A stretch of DNA of 64,000 bases from Saururus chinensis (Eukaryota; Streptophyta; Magnoliopsida; Piperales; Saururaceae), in assembly GCA_035235625.1 (NCBI GenBank), contig CP141147.1, forward strand, positions 26,518,756 through 26,582,755. The letters run 5' to 3'. A model generated the notes under the pieces. That model worked only from the letters and a program-made list of their open reading frames with translations. It had not been told where the DNA came from and did not search any database. The translations under genes were made by a program, and so were the position numbers. Shown here piece after piece: positions 25,270-35,422 of the stretch. Position 1 is the first letter of the stretch. Every line of letters starts with the position of its first letter.

Positions 25270-25510
25270 ATGTAGAGCACCAGACGTCTGATGCTCTGCT
25301 GAGAGCGACGTCGTTTTGATTTGGTCTGCGTGCTGTATAAGCCCAGACGTTTGATGCTCTGTTGAGAGCGATGTACGTTTTTGACTTTGTCTGCGTGTTG
25401 TATGAAGCCCAGACGTCTGATGCTCTGCTGAGAGCGACGTATGTTTCTGATTTGGTCTGTGTGCTGTGTATGCCCAGACGTTTGATGCTCTGTTGAGAGC
25501 GTTGTATGAT
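25270..25510 (+). repeat. Tandem array d in LTR C copy 2 (4 units)
   Basis: Units of about 63-65 bp with CCAGACGTCTGATGCTCTG and then GCTGAGAGCGACGTA. The core GCTCTGCTGAGAGC is an inverted repeat with a GCTG loop; CAGACGTCTG is a second, self-complementary word in the same unit. Confidence 0.9.
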
Positions 25511-25715
25511 TTCGCCCAAGAGTGGCACTGTACGTTTCTGCCCAAGTGGCACTGTATGTTTTCTGCCCAAGAGTGGCAATGGTACTATAAGACCCATTAT
25601 GGTGGGCAATTCTCTGGCACTATAAGACCCATTATGGTGGGCAATTCTATGGCACTATAAGACCCATTATGGTGGGCGATTCTATGGCACTATAAGACCC
25701 ATTATGGTGGGCAAC
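25510..25715 (+). repeat. Tandem array c in LTR C copy 2 (about 42-bp unit)
   Basis: Four close copies of ACTATAAGACCCATTATGG followed by TGGGC, then shorter units with TGCCCAAGAGTGGCA upstream. The core CCCA-TTATGG-TGGG is an inverted repeat. Confidence 0.9.
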
Positions 25716-25964
25716 TGTATGACCCCTTATGTGTGGGTGTTTATGTTTGCGCGCTCAGGTAAGTAGTATCATGGATCTACTCTTACCTGTTTGATCCGAT
25801 GCTCCCATGAGCATTGGTGTGCCTTACCTTCGGAAAAGTCCATGGCGTCTAGTCACTCCCCGGAGGTTAAGGTGTTGCCCCAGTGGCATTCTTTTCCATT
25901 TCAACGCTGGAGCTTATTAGTTGTAATGAGCTTCAGTGGTCGTTGATATGTGTACGATTATGAG

Positions 25965-26375
25965 TACGACTGTATGAGTGTGAGTACGACTGTATGTGTA
26001 TGAGCAGGACTGTAAGTGTATGAGTATGAGCAGGACTGTAAGTGTATGAGTATGAGTAAGACTGTAAGCGTATGAGTATGAGTAAGACTGTAAGCGTATG
26101 AGTATGAGCACGACTGTAAGAGTATGAGTACGATTGTGAGAATATGGTTCTGAGTAAGACAGTAAGTATGATTTTGTGCAGACTGTACGAGTAAGGTCGT
26201 ACAAGTCTGATTGTACGAGTAAGGTCGTACATGTATGGGTAAGCTGTATGAGTGAGCATACGATTGTACGAGTAAGATCGTACAAGTATGCGTATGTTGT
26301 ATGAGTATGCGTACGGTGGTACGAGTAAATTGTATGACCCTGGATAAGGGTGTTTGTGTAAGTTGTTTGGATAGT
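25965..26375 (+). repeat. Tandem array b in LTR C copy 2
   Basis: Degenerate 24-bp units of the GAGTATGAGCAGGACTGTAA type, followed at 26190-26290 by three units holding GTACGAGTAAGGTCGTAC (stem TACGA/TCGTA, loop GTAAGG or GTAAGA). Confidence 0.87.
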
Positions 26376-26520
26376 ATGATTTTGGCACGATGGTGCCTTT
26401 GGTATGATTCTAGCACGATGGTGCCTTCGGTATGATTCTGGCACGATGATGCCTTGATATGATTTTGGCATGGTGGTGCATTTGGTATGTCTTTGGCACG
26501 ATAGTGCATTTAGTATGATC
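26376..26520 (+). repeat. Tandem array a in LTR C copy 2 (about 27-bp unit)
   Basis: About five units, the best being GGCACGATGGTGCC (stem GGCAC/GTGCC, loop GATG; or GGCA/TGCC with loop CGATGG). Two distal units have mismatches in the stem. Confidence 0.88.
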
Positions 26521-27154
26521 GTATGCGTATGTGCACGATATGATTATATTATGTTGACTGCTTCATGTTTGAGTTGCATGATGCATGCATTTTTGAACTT
26601 GGAGTTCACCGTTTGGGATTTCCCCTACTGGGTATTTTCCTACTGAGTATGAAAATACTCACCCTACTATTTTTAGCCCCGTTGTACGGGAGGTTTTGCA
26701 GGTTGTGCGGAGAGCTCCTGGTGATGGACGCTCGTTTCAACGGTGGATTGATTCCCGTTGACTCAGGTATCTGCTTGACTCTCTGCGAGTTTATTTGTGC
26801 CACGATCTCCTGTATTGGGTGAGATGAGAACATAAGATGTTTATTCTGGACTTTCATTTGGATCAGTCAGTGGACTGTTATGGGACTTGTACTCAGGGAT
26901 GCCTGGGAGAGTGATTTGTATTTAAAAGTCTATGATCATAGCAAATTTATTCGTACGTGTGTTTTCGAGTAGCGCCTGATGATATTTGCTTTGGCCGTAC
27001 GATGATTGACCGTATGTGGATGTTTAATGTTTTAAATTATAAATTGTTTTATCAGGTTTTGGTTTCGTCATTTTTCCTCCGATTTACAGACGTTATATTG
27101 AAAAAAATTTCCGTGAATTTTAAGGAAAATGTGTGAAAAATCTCGGGCGTTACA

Positions 27155-27463
27155 ACTATATCCTAATTTTAACAATACTATAGATAAAACATGTCTCAAG
27201 ATGGCCAAGTTCTTGTAGTATTGTTCTAGGTTGGGTTCAGAGTAGTACGGGTCCATGGCGTATATCATATCATCCTTCAAATCAAGTATAACTAAAGTCC
27301 AATGGTTACCATTGACATGAAGAGGGAAGTGGTGGTTGTCATTGTTGGGGGATTTTGGTTGGTTCCCCATGCACAAGACAAGAGAATGGATAGGATGATC
27401 CCTTCTTTGCAGGAGATAGAGAAGAAACCTTCTTTTTTTGTAGGATGACCTTCTCTTGGCCAA
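27155..27463 (-). pseudogene. Ulp1/C48-like protease catalytic fragment, cut by LTR C copy 2
   Basis: The minus-strand frame gives HHFPLHVNGNHWTLVILDLK and then DDMIYAMDPYYSEP. The histidine of NHW and the aspartate of AMDPY fit the His and Asp of the Ulp1 (SUMO-protease, C48) catalytic triad. The catalytic cysteine region is missing: the open frame runs into the family C LTR at 27154, and the true continuation should lie left of 22470 but was not recognised. Ulp1-like genes carried inside Mutator elements are known in plants (Kaonashi-type MULEs). Here it faces the transposase fragments, which fits one large MULE. The protease is inactive as it stands. Confidence 0.78.
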
Positions 27464-27661
27464 TTTTTACTATTTAAAATTTGGGATAGAGTAGTAGTAA
27501 TTAACAAAATTTTCAAACTTTGACTAAATGGCGAAAAGTAAAGACAAATTGGAAGTAGAGAAAGGATGAGAATATTGAAGTTGTCAAAAGATGATTACAA
27601 GTATTAAAAATGAAAGAACACAAGGAAAATAAAAAAGATCTCATGTAAGAACTTATTATTT

Positions 27662-27961
27662 CTATGTCTTATTGTCTTTAAGCTTGATAATTTTCTTTCC
27701 TTTGCCTTGTGCAACTTCTCCCACTTCAAACTCCTTGGGATTGAAATAGTACATTCTTGCAAACTCCTTGGAATTGAAACGATGCTTTGAGAAAGAAATC
27801 TTTGAAGGACTTGGTGAATGAGCTTTCTTCTTGGAGTCTTCTTCTCTTCTTGGTGGAATGTTTTGATTTGGTAGTTCCTTTGGGATGGAGAGTTTTGGAA
27901 CTTGTAAAGGCTTCTTAGACTTGATGGTCAAAAGCCCCTCTCTATGGAAAAAAGAGGGCAT
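27662..27961 (-). pseudogene. Lys/Ser-rich N-terminal part of the Ulp1-like MULE gene (probable)
   Basis: A 99-codon minus-strand frame, MPSFFHREGLLTIKSKKP onward, ending GKGKKIIKLKDNKT. It is basic and low in complexity, as N-terminal regions of transposon-borne Ulp1 proteins often are, and lies 200 bp upstream of the catalytic fragment on the same strand. No domain is recognised. It could be a separate exon of the same gene or an unrelated frame; the join between the two was not resolved. Confidence 0.45.
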
Positions 27962-28880
27962 TTATAATGTTAGGATTATGTCATGAGATAAAGTAGTGGG
28001 AGAGGGTGGTGAGTTAGTGGGGTTGTTTATGGGAAGTGGCAAGTAAGTAGTGGAGTAATTGGTAGAAAGTGAGTTAGTGGGGAGACCACTCGGCATGTGT
28101 TAGTAGTTTGGCTTAGTCTTTTTCATACTATTTTATTTCATTTTTTTTTAAATGTGAATAACTAGCCAAAGAACTTTTGACTTAGTCTTCACAAAAATTA
28201 ATTTAATTAGTCAAGTGGTCATTCTTTAAAAGTGTAAGGGTCCACTATACATGGAGACTTAACTAATTTTCCTTTCTTAGTTTCTCTAGTGCACCATGTA
28301 TCTTTTTTCTTTTGTTATTATTTTCTTTTGTCTTTTCTCAATTACATACTAGCTTTTAGAAGGTGGGCCTCAAAATCATCATTTAGACTTTAGGCGTAAG
28401 GGAGAATAGGGGTATTGAGGGGGTTCTCTGGTGTGGTGATAAATATGTTCTTTTTTTATTAAAAAAAGGACAAAATTGGCCTAGCTGGCAGTGTCAAGTT
28501 TGTTGCTCGCACCCATGGGCCCGGCCCACTCCAACCCTATCTGGGTTGCAAGAAGGCAAAGATGCCACATCAAGCACACTCATTAGGAAGCATTTTTCAC
28601 GCTGCCTCTAATAATGAGTCCAAATTAAGGTACATATGGGAGCCATTTATCCACGAGAGATGCTAACATGCGCAACAATTCCATGTGTACCTTACACTGG
28701 GTCATTGAGGGGGAAGGGGGGCCAAGTCCGTAGCCGACACCCCAAAAGTTTCAACCCGAAAATTTTGGTCAAATTTGGTTTAGTATAAGTGAATCTTCTC
28801 AGAGGAATAATGGTCAACACTCGTCAAAAATTATGCTAGAAATGGAGATGATAATGTCAGTCTAGCCACGAGTGACGATG
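27962..28880. other. Non-coding; probable right part of MULE-1 and flank
   Basis: Guanine-rich short repeats with GAGTTAGTGGGG words occur at 28005-28090. No gene frame. I looked for a terminal inverted repeat matching sequence left of 10480 and found none; the left end of MULE-1 was probably removed or hidden by the copia insertion. Confidence 0.4.
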
Positions 28881-29290
28881 TTGTGCACGACCACCCAGAC
28901 TACTTATTTTCTTATTATTTCATTATATTAGGCTATTTTCTTTTATATTTCCCTCGTATTGGTTTATGTACTAGGAGAAATAACCATATTGGGCCAGCTA
29001 GTGGACCACGGGATAGCCGAACCCACTAGTTGGCATGACTCCCTAAGTGAGTGGGTTGGCTCCCTATATGGGTTGCCACCTCTCTTCTTTGTTGGTTATG
29101 CAATTGAATATTCAGCTATCTTCCCTTTCTTTCTTCTTCCTTCCCTTTCCCTGTATAAAACTCCAAGGTACCGATTGTGCCGCTTCAGACACATCAAATG
29201 GGTATGACAGTGGTGGATTCTTCTGTAGCAATAGGGCAGGTTGGTGTGGGCACCATATTGATGGTCAAGCGGATCAAAGCTGGTCTACAG
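28881..29290 (+). other. Possible short LTR-like segment
   Basis: A TATA box (TGTATAAAACTCC) at about 29152-29164, preceded by a pyrimidine-rich stretch and a TGTTGTGCACGACC start-like sequence near 28879. This resembles a small LTR but no terminal pair or duplication was found. The frames at 28959-29352 are not recognised. Confidence 0.3.
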
Positions 29291-30038
29291 TTATGCAATT
29301 AATATACTCAATCAATCACAATAAAGTAAAAATTTTGAAATACCTCCATTAATTTGTATTTTTGATCTACTTTAAAGATGATCCTTCTCTTTTCCACCAA
29401 AAAGAATGAACTATTTTTTGTGTTGTTCTCCGAGGATGTGCAAGTGAGGGAGAGCCACTTGAAGGAGAACTAAGATCAAAGAGAGTCATTTTAGAATGTT
29501 TCTAAAAATGAAGAATGACGGGTTTATGTAGTGAAAGAGAAGTGACGCACGCTTGATGCGTGTCTGATGTGTAATTGACCCACATAAGATGTGCGTCAAA
29601 CTTCTGACGTTCATGCCTGATGTGCGTCAGATTCCTTATGCATCACCATGCACTGCCACATGGCAATACATTTATCATTTTTTATTTTTTTTCATTTTTA
29701 AAATTTAAAAACGCGATATCTTTCTATGCTGAAGACGAAATCATGCATTCTTCATACCGATGGACTCATATCGATGAGCCCTTCAAAAATAGACCATACA
29801 TGGGTAGGTTGTCTCTTACTATTCACATAGGTCCTACCCATATGGCATACTTCCCGAGGTCATAACTTTCATTCCCAACCTCCATTTTGAGTGTTTTTCA
29901 ATTCGTTGCATTCGTTACTTTGAGCTCTATTCATATTTAGAAATTACATTCCTTGAAACCGCTTAATATTTAACATAAATTTACGTATTTACCCCTAACC
30001 TATCAGTTTAGGCGTAATCGAAACACGGGGTTGTCACA
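29290..30038 (-). mobile_element. Family A LTR, copy 3 (partial or diverged)
   Basis: On the minus strand the LTR starts TGTGACAACCCCG at 30038. The segment 29740-30010 parallels copy 1 (650-930) and copy 2 (20840-21120), including CCGATGGACTCATATCGATG and GGTTGTCTCTTACTATTCAC. Upstream of a TATA-like ACATAAAC (29530) lies a block of repeated GATGTGCGTCA words (29545-29640), as in the other family members. The left boundary is not clear; the motif CCGAGGATG near 29430 suggests the homology reaches at least to 29420. Confidence 0.6.
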
Positions 30039-30089
30039 CCAAAGGACCCCAAACAAGTACAGTTAAGTGCCATGAGCGATTCTTCTACC

Positions 30090-31650
30090 TCTCTCAGTAC
30101 TTTTACTTTTAATCAAGATACAAATCGAATGGAGCTCATGAAATACATTATGCACACCAAATAACCATTCTCCTTCGCCGATGACTTAAGTTCGATATGC
30201 ATGTGAGGAAGCTCTCAACTTGACCTTCAACAAAATCTCACATGACACTTTGAGGAGAGATATTTTCAAGCTACATAAAGGAGTACAAGGTAGATCTTAT
30301 AAAAACCTTATAAACAATTCCAAGTAAGATTGCTTTAACTTCCAATATTTTGACTAGTATTCAAGATATCGACTATGTATGTGTCATTACTTATTTTATG
30401 GATGAATCATGGACATTAAATAAAGAGAAAAATATATTTTGACATTCTAAAATATCTTCATTTTACTTCAATTATTAAAAAATCATTAATGTATATTTTA
30501 AATGAACCTAATTAAAAATAAAATTATATCTATTACTTTAGATAATGCCTCTAATAGTAAATTAGCGGTAGAATTTTTAGAATTTCATTGTGATCACATT
30601 GGTGTAATATAATCAAGTATATTTCATATTAAATGTGCATGTCATAAAATTAATTTATTTGTTCAAGATAGTTTAAATGTAATTAAAAAACATTTATTAC
30701 ATATCACCTCTTCACCTCTAGAATACATGAATTTACTTGTGTAGATTTCATGGTATGCAATATAAAAATTTCAATTAGATATTCATCATGGGTAGAATAG
30801 CACATATTTAATGTTAAAATCTTGTGAAGGATTAGAAAGTTTAATTATATGTTGGGCTATAGAAAAGTTACCTCATATTGGACTTAATAATGGTCATTTT
30901 GTCATATCTATTTATTTATTGTATTTTTTATTTATTTTATATAATATTACTAAATATTTATCCAGGGTTTACTATCTTACTTATTGTTTAATTCTAAACC
31001 ACTTGTATAACATAACTAATGCATTTGCATAATATAGAGATAATGAAACATTTGCATATCTAGTAAAAGAAATAGAAATAAATATTGATTTTCTATTCCT
31101 TTAATTTATTGTTTAGGTGGTGTAATAAATCCTAGGGCTAGATTAGAAAGTATACAATTTTATTAGATGGTATATGGGAGAAAATGAGTCTCTATGTCGA
31201 TCAAAATAATACTATATAAAAGTGTAGAAATTACTTTATATTTTTTATATAATACAAATAAAATAACTCATAGATCAAGCCCAAATCAATCAACTTCTTA
31301 TTCTACTCGTACATCTCTTCCATATAAAACTAAGTCTTAGATGTTAATTCAAAAAAATAAATAAAAATTTGGTTCTTTATTTTATCTGATTAACAACATA
31401 GTAATATTGATGTTTTAACTTAGTAGCAGACATATGGAAAAAACTATCTTATATTGTCTACTCTAGTTCATGATTTACTAACCCCTAGACCCCCTTCCCC
31501 TATGTCTACAGTACCATTAGAATTTACTTTTAGTACATTATGTGTATTAGACGAAAGGCGAAAACAAATATATGATGTAATAGAGACATACATTTGCTTC
31601 AATAATTAGTTAGAAATAAAAGAAATGATACAATCTCCCAATTTAAAAAA
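30090..31650 (+). pseudogene. hAT-superfamily transposase pseudogene (hAT-1)
   Basis: Several hAT landmarks appear in order on the plus strand. Near 30520-30560 ISITLDNASNSKLAVEFL carries the conserved aspartate. Near 30625-30690 FHIKCACHKINLFVQDSLNV matches the FHVRCAAH.LNL.VQDGL block. Near 30955-31040 a LSRVYYLTYCLILNHLYNI stretch fits the segment leading to the dimerisation region, and near 31490-31600 comes a STVPLEFTFSTLCVLDERRK stretch, the C-terminal hATC dimerisation domain. Many stops and frameshifts occur. Terminal inverted repeats were not established; G+C-rich sequence at 31880-31930 could be a decayed right end. Confidence 0.78.
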
Positions 31651-32345
31651 ATTTAATAAATTTTAAAAATATTGATAATCAATAATTAGTTAATAATATA
31701 ATTTTTATTTTTATTATATTTAAAATTTTATATTATAAGTAAAAATAAAAAATAGATAACTTGGTACTAATCTAGTTGGGATATATATATTCTATACCTT
31801 TATTTTGTAAGTTATATTTTTATTATATAAATTTTAAAAAAAATTATATATTAAAAAATAAAAAAATAGAAGGTAAGTGTCACGGGCCGGGCCCAGCTTG
31901 GTCCGCCCGGTGAGTGGGCCAGGCCGTAGCATAGGTTGTCCTGGAAGACACCAGGAAGGCCTGTAGGAGGACAAAAATGCTTCCCATGCCACCACATGCC
32001 CGAGTGATCTGTGCACTCAATCAAAAGCAAAAAAGAAATGACTGACAATAATGTAGACACAAATACCATTTTCTCAGAAGAAACTCCATCTAAAGTAAGG
32101 CAGGTAACCTAACGACTCCCCCACTTGAAGAATATATGGATAAAGTTGCCAAAGAAAGTCATAATGGATAAGATCCAGCCACCTTTTCTTCCATTATCTT
32201 AGTATTGGATCGTAAATTGCAGTTCCATTACTTTTGATTAAATTTTAAGACAGAGACAATGTTATTGGACACCTGCTGATTGCTGACTGACATCTTTCGG
32301 TAAACTGGTCCAAGCTGGGACTCAACAGTTGCTCCCCTTGCCTCC
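31651..32345. other. Non-coding stretch between hAT-1 and a small candidate gene
   Basis: AT-rich to 31870, then a G+C-rich 60-bp segment (CACGGGCCGGGCCCAGC and following) of the kind found in hAT subterminal regions, then unremarkable sequence. The minus-strand frames at 31834-32069 show no known domain. Confidence 0.4.
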
Positions 32346-32657
32346 TTTTATATGCGTGTTACGTCATCCAAATGGATTGACATGGTTTCTGCCCACAGAG
32401 AGAGAGAGAGGATGGGAAGGGCAGTGACGAGGCCTGGGAAGATAGAGGCAATGAAGCTGGAGAAGGTTCCTCCCATGGTGATTTCCATTACCAGGGTGAG
32501 ATCCAGTGGCAGAAAACTTGACACCATATATGAAGATCCAGATACCCAGGATCAGAAGGTGGCTTGTGACGAGTCACACAGAGATCCTCAATTTGCAAGG
32601 TGGTTAACCAGTTCACCTCTGGTAGGGAGCCATCAAGAGAATAGGCATACTGCTTGA
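32346..32657 (+). CDS. Small candidate gene of unknown function
   Basis: A TATA-like CTTTTATATGCG lies at about 32345-32356, followed by a short GA repeat (32398-32410) and an ATG at 32412 in the context GAGGATGGGAAGG. The frame from this ATG is 82 codons (MGRAVTRPGKIEAMKLEKVP onward) and ends TAG at 32655. An earlier in-frame ATG at 32352 overlaps the TATA-like box and is less likely. I do not recognise the product; it is rich in charged residues and has no membrane segment or signal peptide. It could also be a chance frame in a promoter or a decayed first exon, because no further exons were found to the right. Confidence 0.3.
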   Translation, partial: FYMRVTSSKWIDMVSAHRERERMGRAVTRPGKIEAMKLEKVPPMVISITRVRSSGRKLDTIYEDPDTQDQKVACDESHRDPQFARWLTSSPLVGSHQENRHTA

Positions 32658-33760
32658 GCATAGAAGAGATGTTCTTCCTTTCTTTTGTCAATTTTGTTTC
32701 TTGCTTTAGAATTTGTTCTTTTCTATAGATAATTATCAGGAAAGGCTTGTTACACAGATAACCTTGTTCTGAACTCCAAAAATCATGATACTTAAAATCG
32801 TTTTATGTTTTCCGGCAATGAATAACAGAGTATTTTTACAGTACCCAGTTCGTTTTCTATCTTTCCGTGATATCTTTGATAGCTCTTCAATTTGTCCTTC
32901 AAGTGATCTCGTGTCCTGGTTATGTGAGATGCTGGTCATCCCCTGCTTCAAAGTTCTTGAAGTTTTTGTGACCGGAATGATGTGACAAAAGTTATCACCA
33001 TCTCAGATTATGAAAGCAGTCAAATTATACAAGCCATCTGCTTCCCCACTGCTTTTCTTTCTTTTCAGTTACGTTCACGAGGTTGTTTCATTCATTAGTA
33101 TTTACCTTTGCGATAGTATATCATGTTTAAATTATAATAGTATATAGTGTGTAAATTACGATATTACATGGTGCCTAAATTATAACGGAGTTTAACTTAG
33201 GATGGATTTAAAATGTGATCTTTAATTTCGATCGTAAAGAGAAAGTTCAATAATCAAGATAATAAGAGGTAAAGAACTCGTGTCGTTATTCTATTTATTA
33301 CAACTTGTTACATAAACAAAACTAAAAATTGAGATAAAAAATTTGCAAATTGTGATATAATCAGGTAGATGGCCTCCTTCTCTATACAACTCCACGTTGT
33401 AGTTATTTGTCCTCCCTGGTCATATTAGGTAGCAATATTCATATGATTGAAATTGTAACACTACTAATATCGCAACTAAGAACTCAAAAGCTTCCAAACA
33501 AAGTTATATGTAATATTTTAGGGGGTTTTGAGACTGAAGCACTGACATTTCTTAGTTTAAAATTCTTTGACCTTGAGAACTATTAGCGTTTCTAGTCCCA
33601 AAAATTAATTAAGGATTACAATATGTAGCCTCTTGTCCAGGAATTGTGAAACACTATATAATCAATCAATTACACATGAAATAAAGTAAGTATGCATACA
33701 ATTTTGAATGTAGAAACCTATTTTGAGAAAAATTATGCAATTAACCCTTTGTCGATTAAC
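32658..33760. other. Non-coding, AT-rich
   Basis: Short frames near 32736-32985 on both strands match nothing I know. At 33110-33190 there are about three degenerate 30-bp units with AGTATAT..GTTTAAATTA. Confidence 0.4.
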
Positions 33761-33761
33761 T

Positions 33762-33877
33762 GATGCACTAAAAAGATAAAAAACTTATAAAGACTCCATC
33801 ATTACTATAACACTTTAAAGATGCACTAAAAAGTTAAAAAACTTACGAAGACTCCATCCTTACTATAACACTCTAAA
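33762..33877. repeat. 58-bp tandem duplication
   Basis: Two adjacent units (33762-33819 and 33820-33877) both reading GATGCACTAAAAAG...AAAAACTTA.GAAGACTCCATC.TTACTATAACACT. They differ at only a few positions, so the duplication is fairly recent. Confidence 0.85.
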
Positions 33878-35422
33878 AGATCATCTCTAGATTCTCTTGG
33901 CATACAATTTTGAATGTTGTTTCCTTATTCTTTAACACAATCTCATGCTGAAGTTTTAGTTAATTTTTTTTTCTAATTTGCTTCGCCTTCAACTCTTATA
34001 TGTAATGATTAATTTGTGATATGTGTAATTCCTCAAATCACAATTCACACAATTCCATAAATAAAATAATTATTAATAATAATTTTTTCTTGATAAATCT
34101 CATAGAAGCATTATTCTCTCAAAGTACTATAAAGAAAAATTATAAATCTATCTAGCTTCTACTTGTGTTTTACCCCCCCTTAAATCTACCTGGCTTCTAT
34201 TTGTGTTTTAACCTCCTCCGCCCTCCCCCCCTTATATAAGTATCTAAGTCGGTTTAAGTGTTAAACTTTTAATAAAAATTAAATTTCACTTAAAATAATT
34301 TATTTTAGGCAAAATCTAGTTTAACTTATCTAATACTATAGTAACTTGCTATAATATATGATTCTAGAACCCACAATCGTACCGATCAATTGATATAATA
34401 TTGATGTAGTATTTTATTTGATGTACTGTCGCAGATGAAAATTTTATTTGCCCATACAAACTTTTATTCTCACACACTCGTATGACAAATCTTATCATTT
34501 TATGAGTGTGTGACGTGTGTGTATGTATATTGTGCAAACAGCTGATTAAAATTACACATCACTTGACCTTATTCTGTTCACCAATAATATATATAATTAA
34601 ATATGTATTTACACATTTTACGAAATTCACTTCCAAACATGAACTAGACTGAAAGTACTAGACTGCAAGTAACGTTCAATCTTCCCAGGCCTAGAAAAGT
34701 AGCATCGGCCACCAAAGCATATTTGAAAACCGGAGAACTACTTTCAGAACTCAATGAATTACCCCTCCTACAAACTATTACAATTGCAAACCCTTCAAAC
34801 TCCATAACATTAGTTCCAATGAAAAAACTCCATAACATCGAAAAGCTTCCTCCATTGCCACTAAGGTGTTACACTTTATTCCAGACACATAGGCATCAAC
34901 TAATGTTTACAAAGGTTCTTACCATAGTCATGACTTGTAGCATCTTCCAGAATAAGAACTTTGTTATTTTGGTAATTTGCAGAAAAAGAACTTGGTAACA
35001 TTGAAGAGGGGTTTCTCATTATGTGGCGTTCAAAACGAAAAAATACCCTGGTGTCCAAACATTTCTTACTTTCCTCAACATTCGACTACTTGATTTCCAG
35101 CATTCTCAGTAAATATAATATCACAAAAACTATCATTAACTGATGGAAAGGAGCTGTTTACATTGACCATCATTATCATCTACTAATCAACACAAAAAAC
35201 AATGCCATCTCGGTCAGCTTTAAAAGATGGAAATGTTAAACCTCACAAAGCGGAAACTGAATTCATTGAAAATATATTGGAGAACAAAACTTTGGATTTC
35301 TTTTTTGTATATGTACAGTATTTTTCCATAATGCATGGCACCATTCACTAGTGTACTCAATCAGCAATGTCCAATCAACTAGCCTCAATCACCTCAAAAC
35401 AGAGAACAGCAAGCTCATGCCT
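33878..35422. other. Non-coding, AT-rich; 3-prime flank of the TraB-like gene
   Basis: At 34145-34215 a second short duplication occurs (CTGGCTTCTATTTGTGTTTTA and a near copy). The nearest 300 bases to 35422 are the likely 3-prime untranslated region of the minus-strand gene; AATATATTGG and AATAAA-like AT-rich words are present but no single poly(A) signal stands out. Confidence 0.4.

Larger units (their letters stand above)
22465..27159 (+). mobile_element. Family C giant solo LTR, copy 2 (ACTAT duplication)
   Basis: The element is 22470-27154 (4685 bp), starting TGTAAGGTCCCTGATTTTTC and ending CTCGGGCGTTACA, flanked by ACTAT at 22465-22469 and 27155-27159. It is the inverted homologue of copy 1. 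A GC-rich block lies at about 22600-23960, and at about 26625-26665 the motif TACTGAGTATGAAAATACTC followed by ACCC. All five tandem arrays of copy 1 are present in mirrored order. Frames in the GC-rich block (for example 23032-23322) are shifted relative to copy 1 and are not counted as genes. It interrupts the Ulp1-like protease fragment to its right. Confidence 0.88.

Noticed and set aside
25917..26509. Three overlapping minus-strand frames of 151-184 codons
   Set aside because: Same cause: tandem arrays a and b in LTR C copy 2.
31834..32069. Minus-strand frames of 60-72 codons at the G+C-rich segment
   Set aside because: Likely produced by a decayed hAT end; no similarity recognised.
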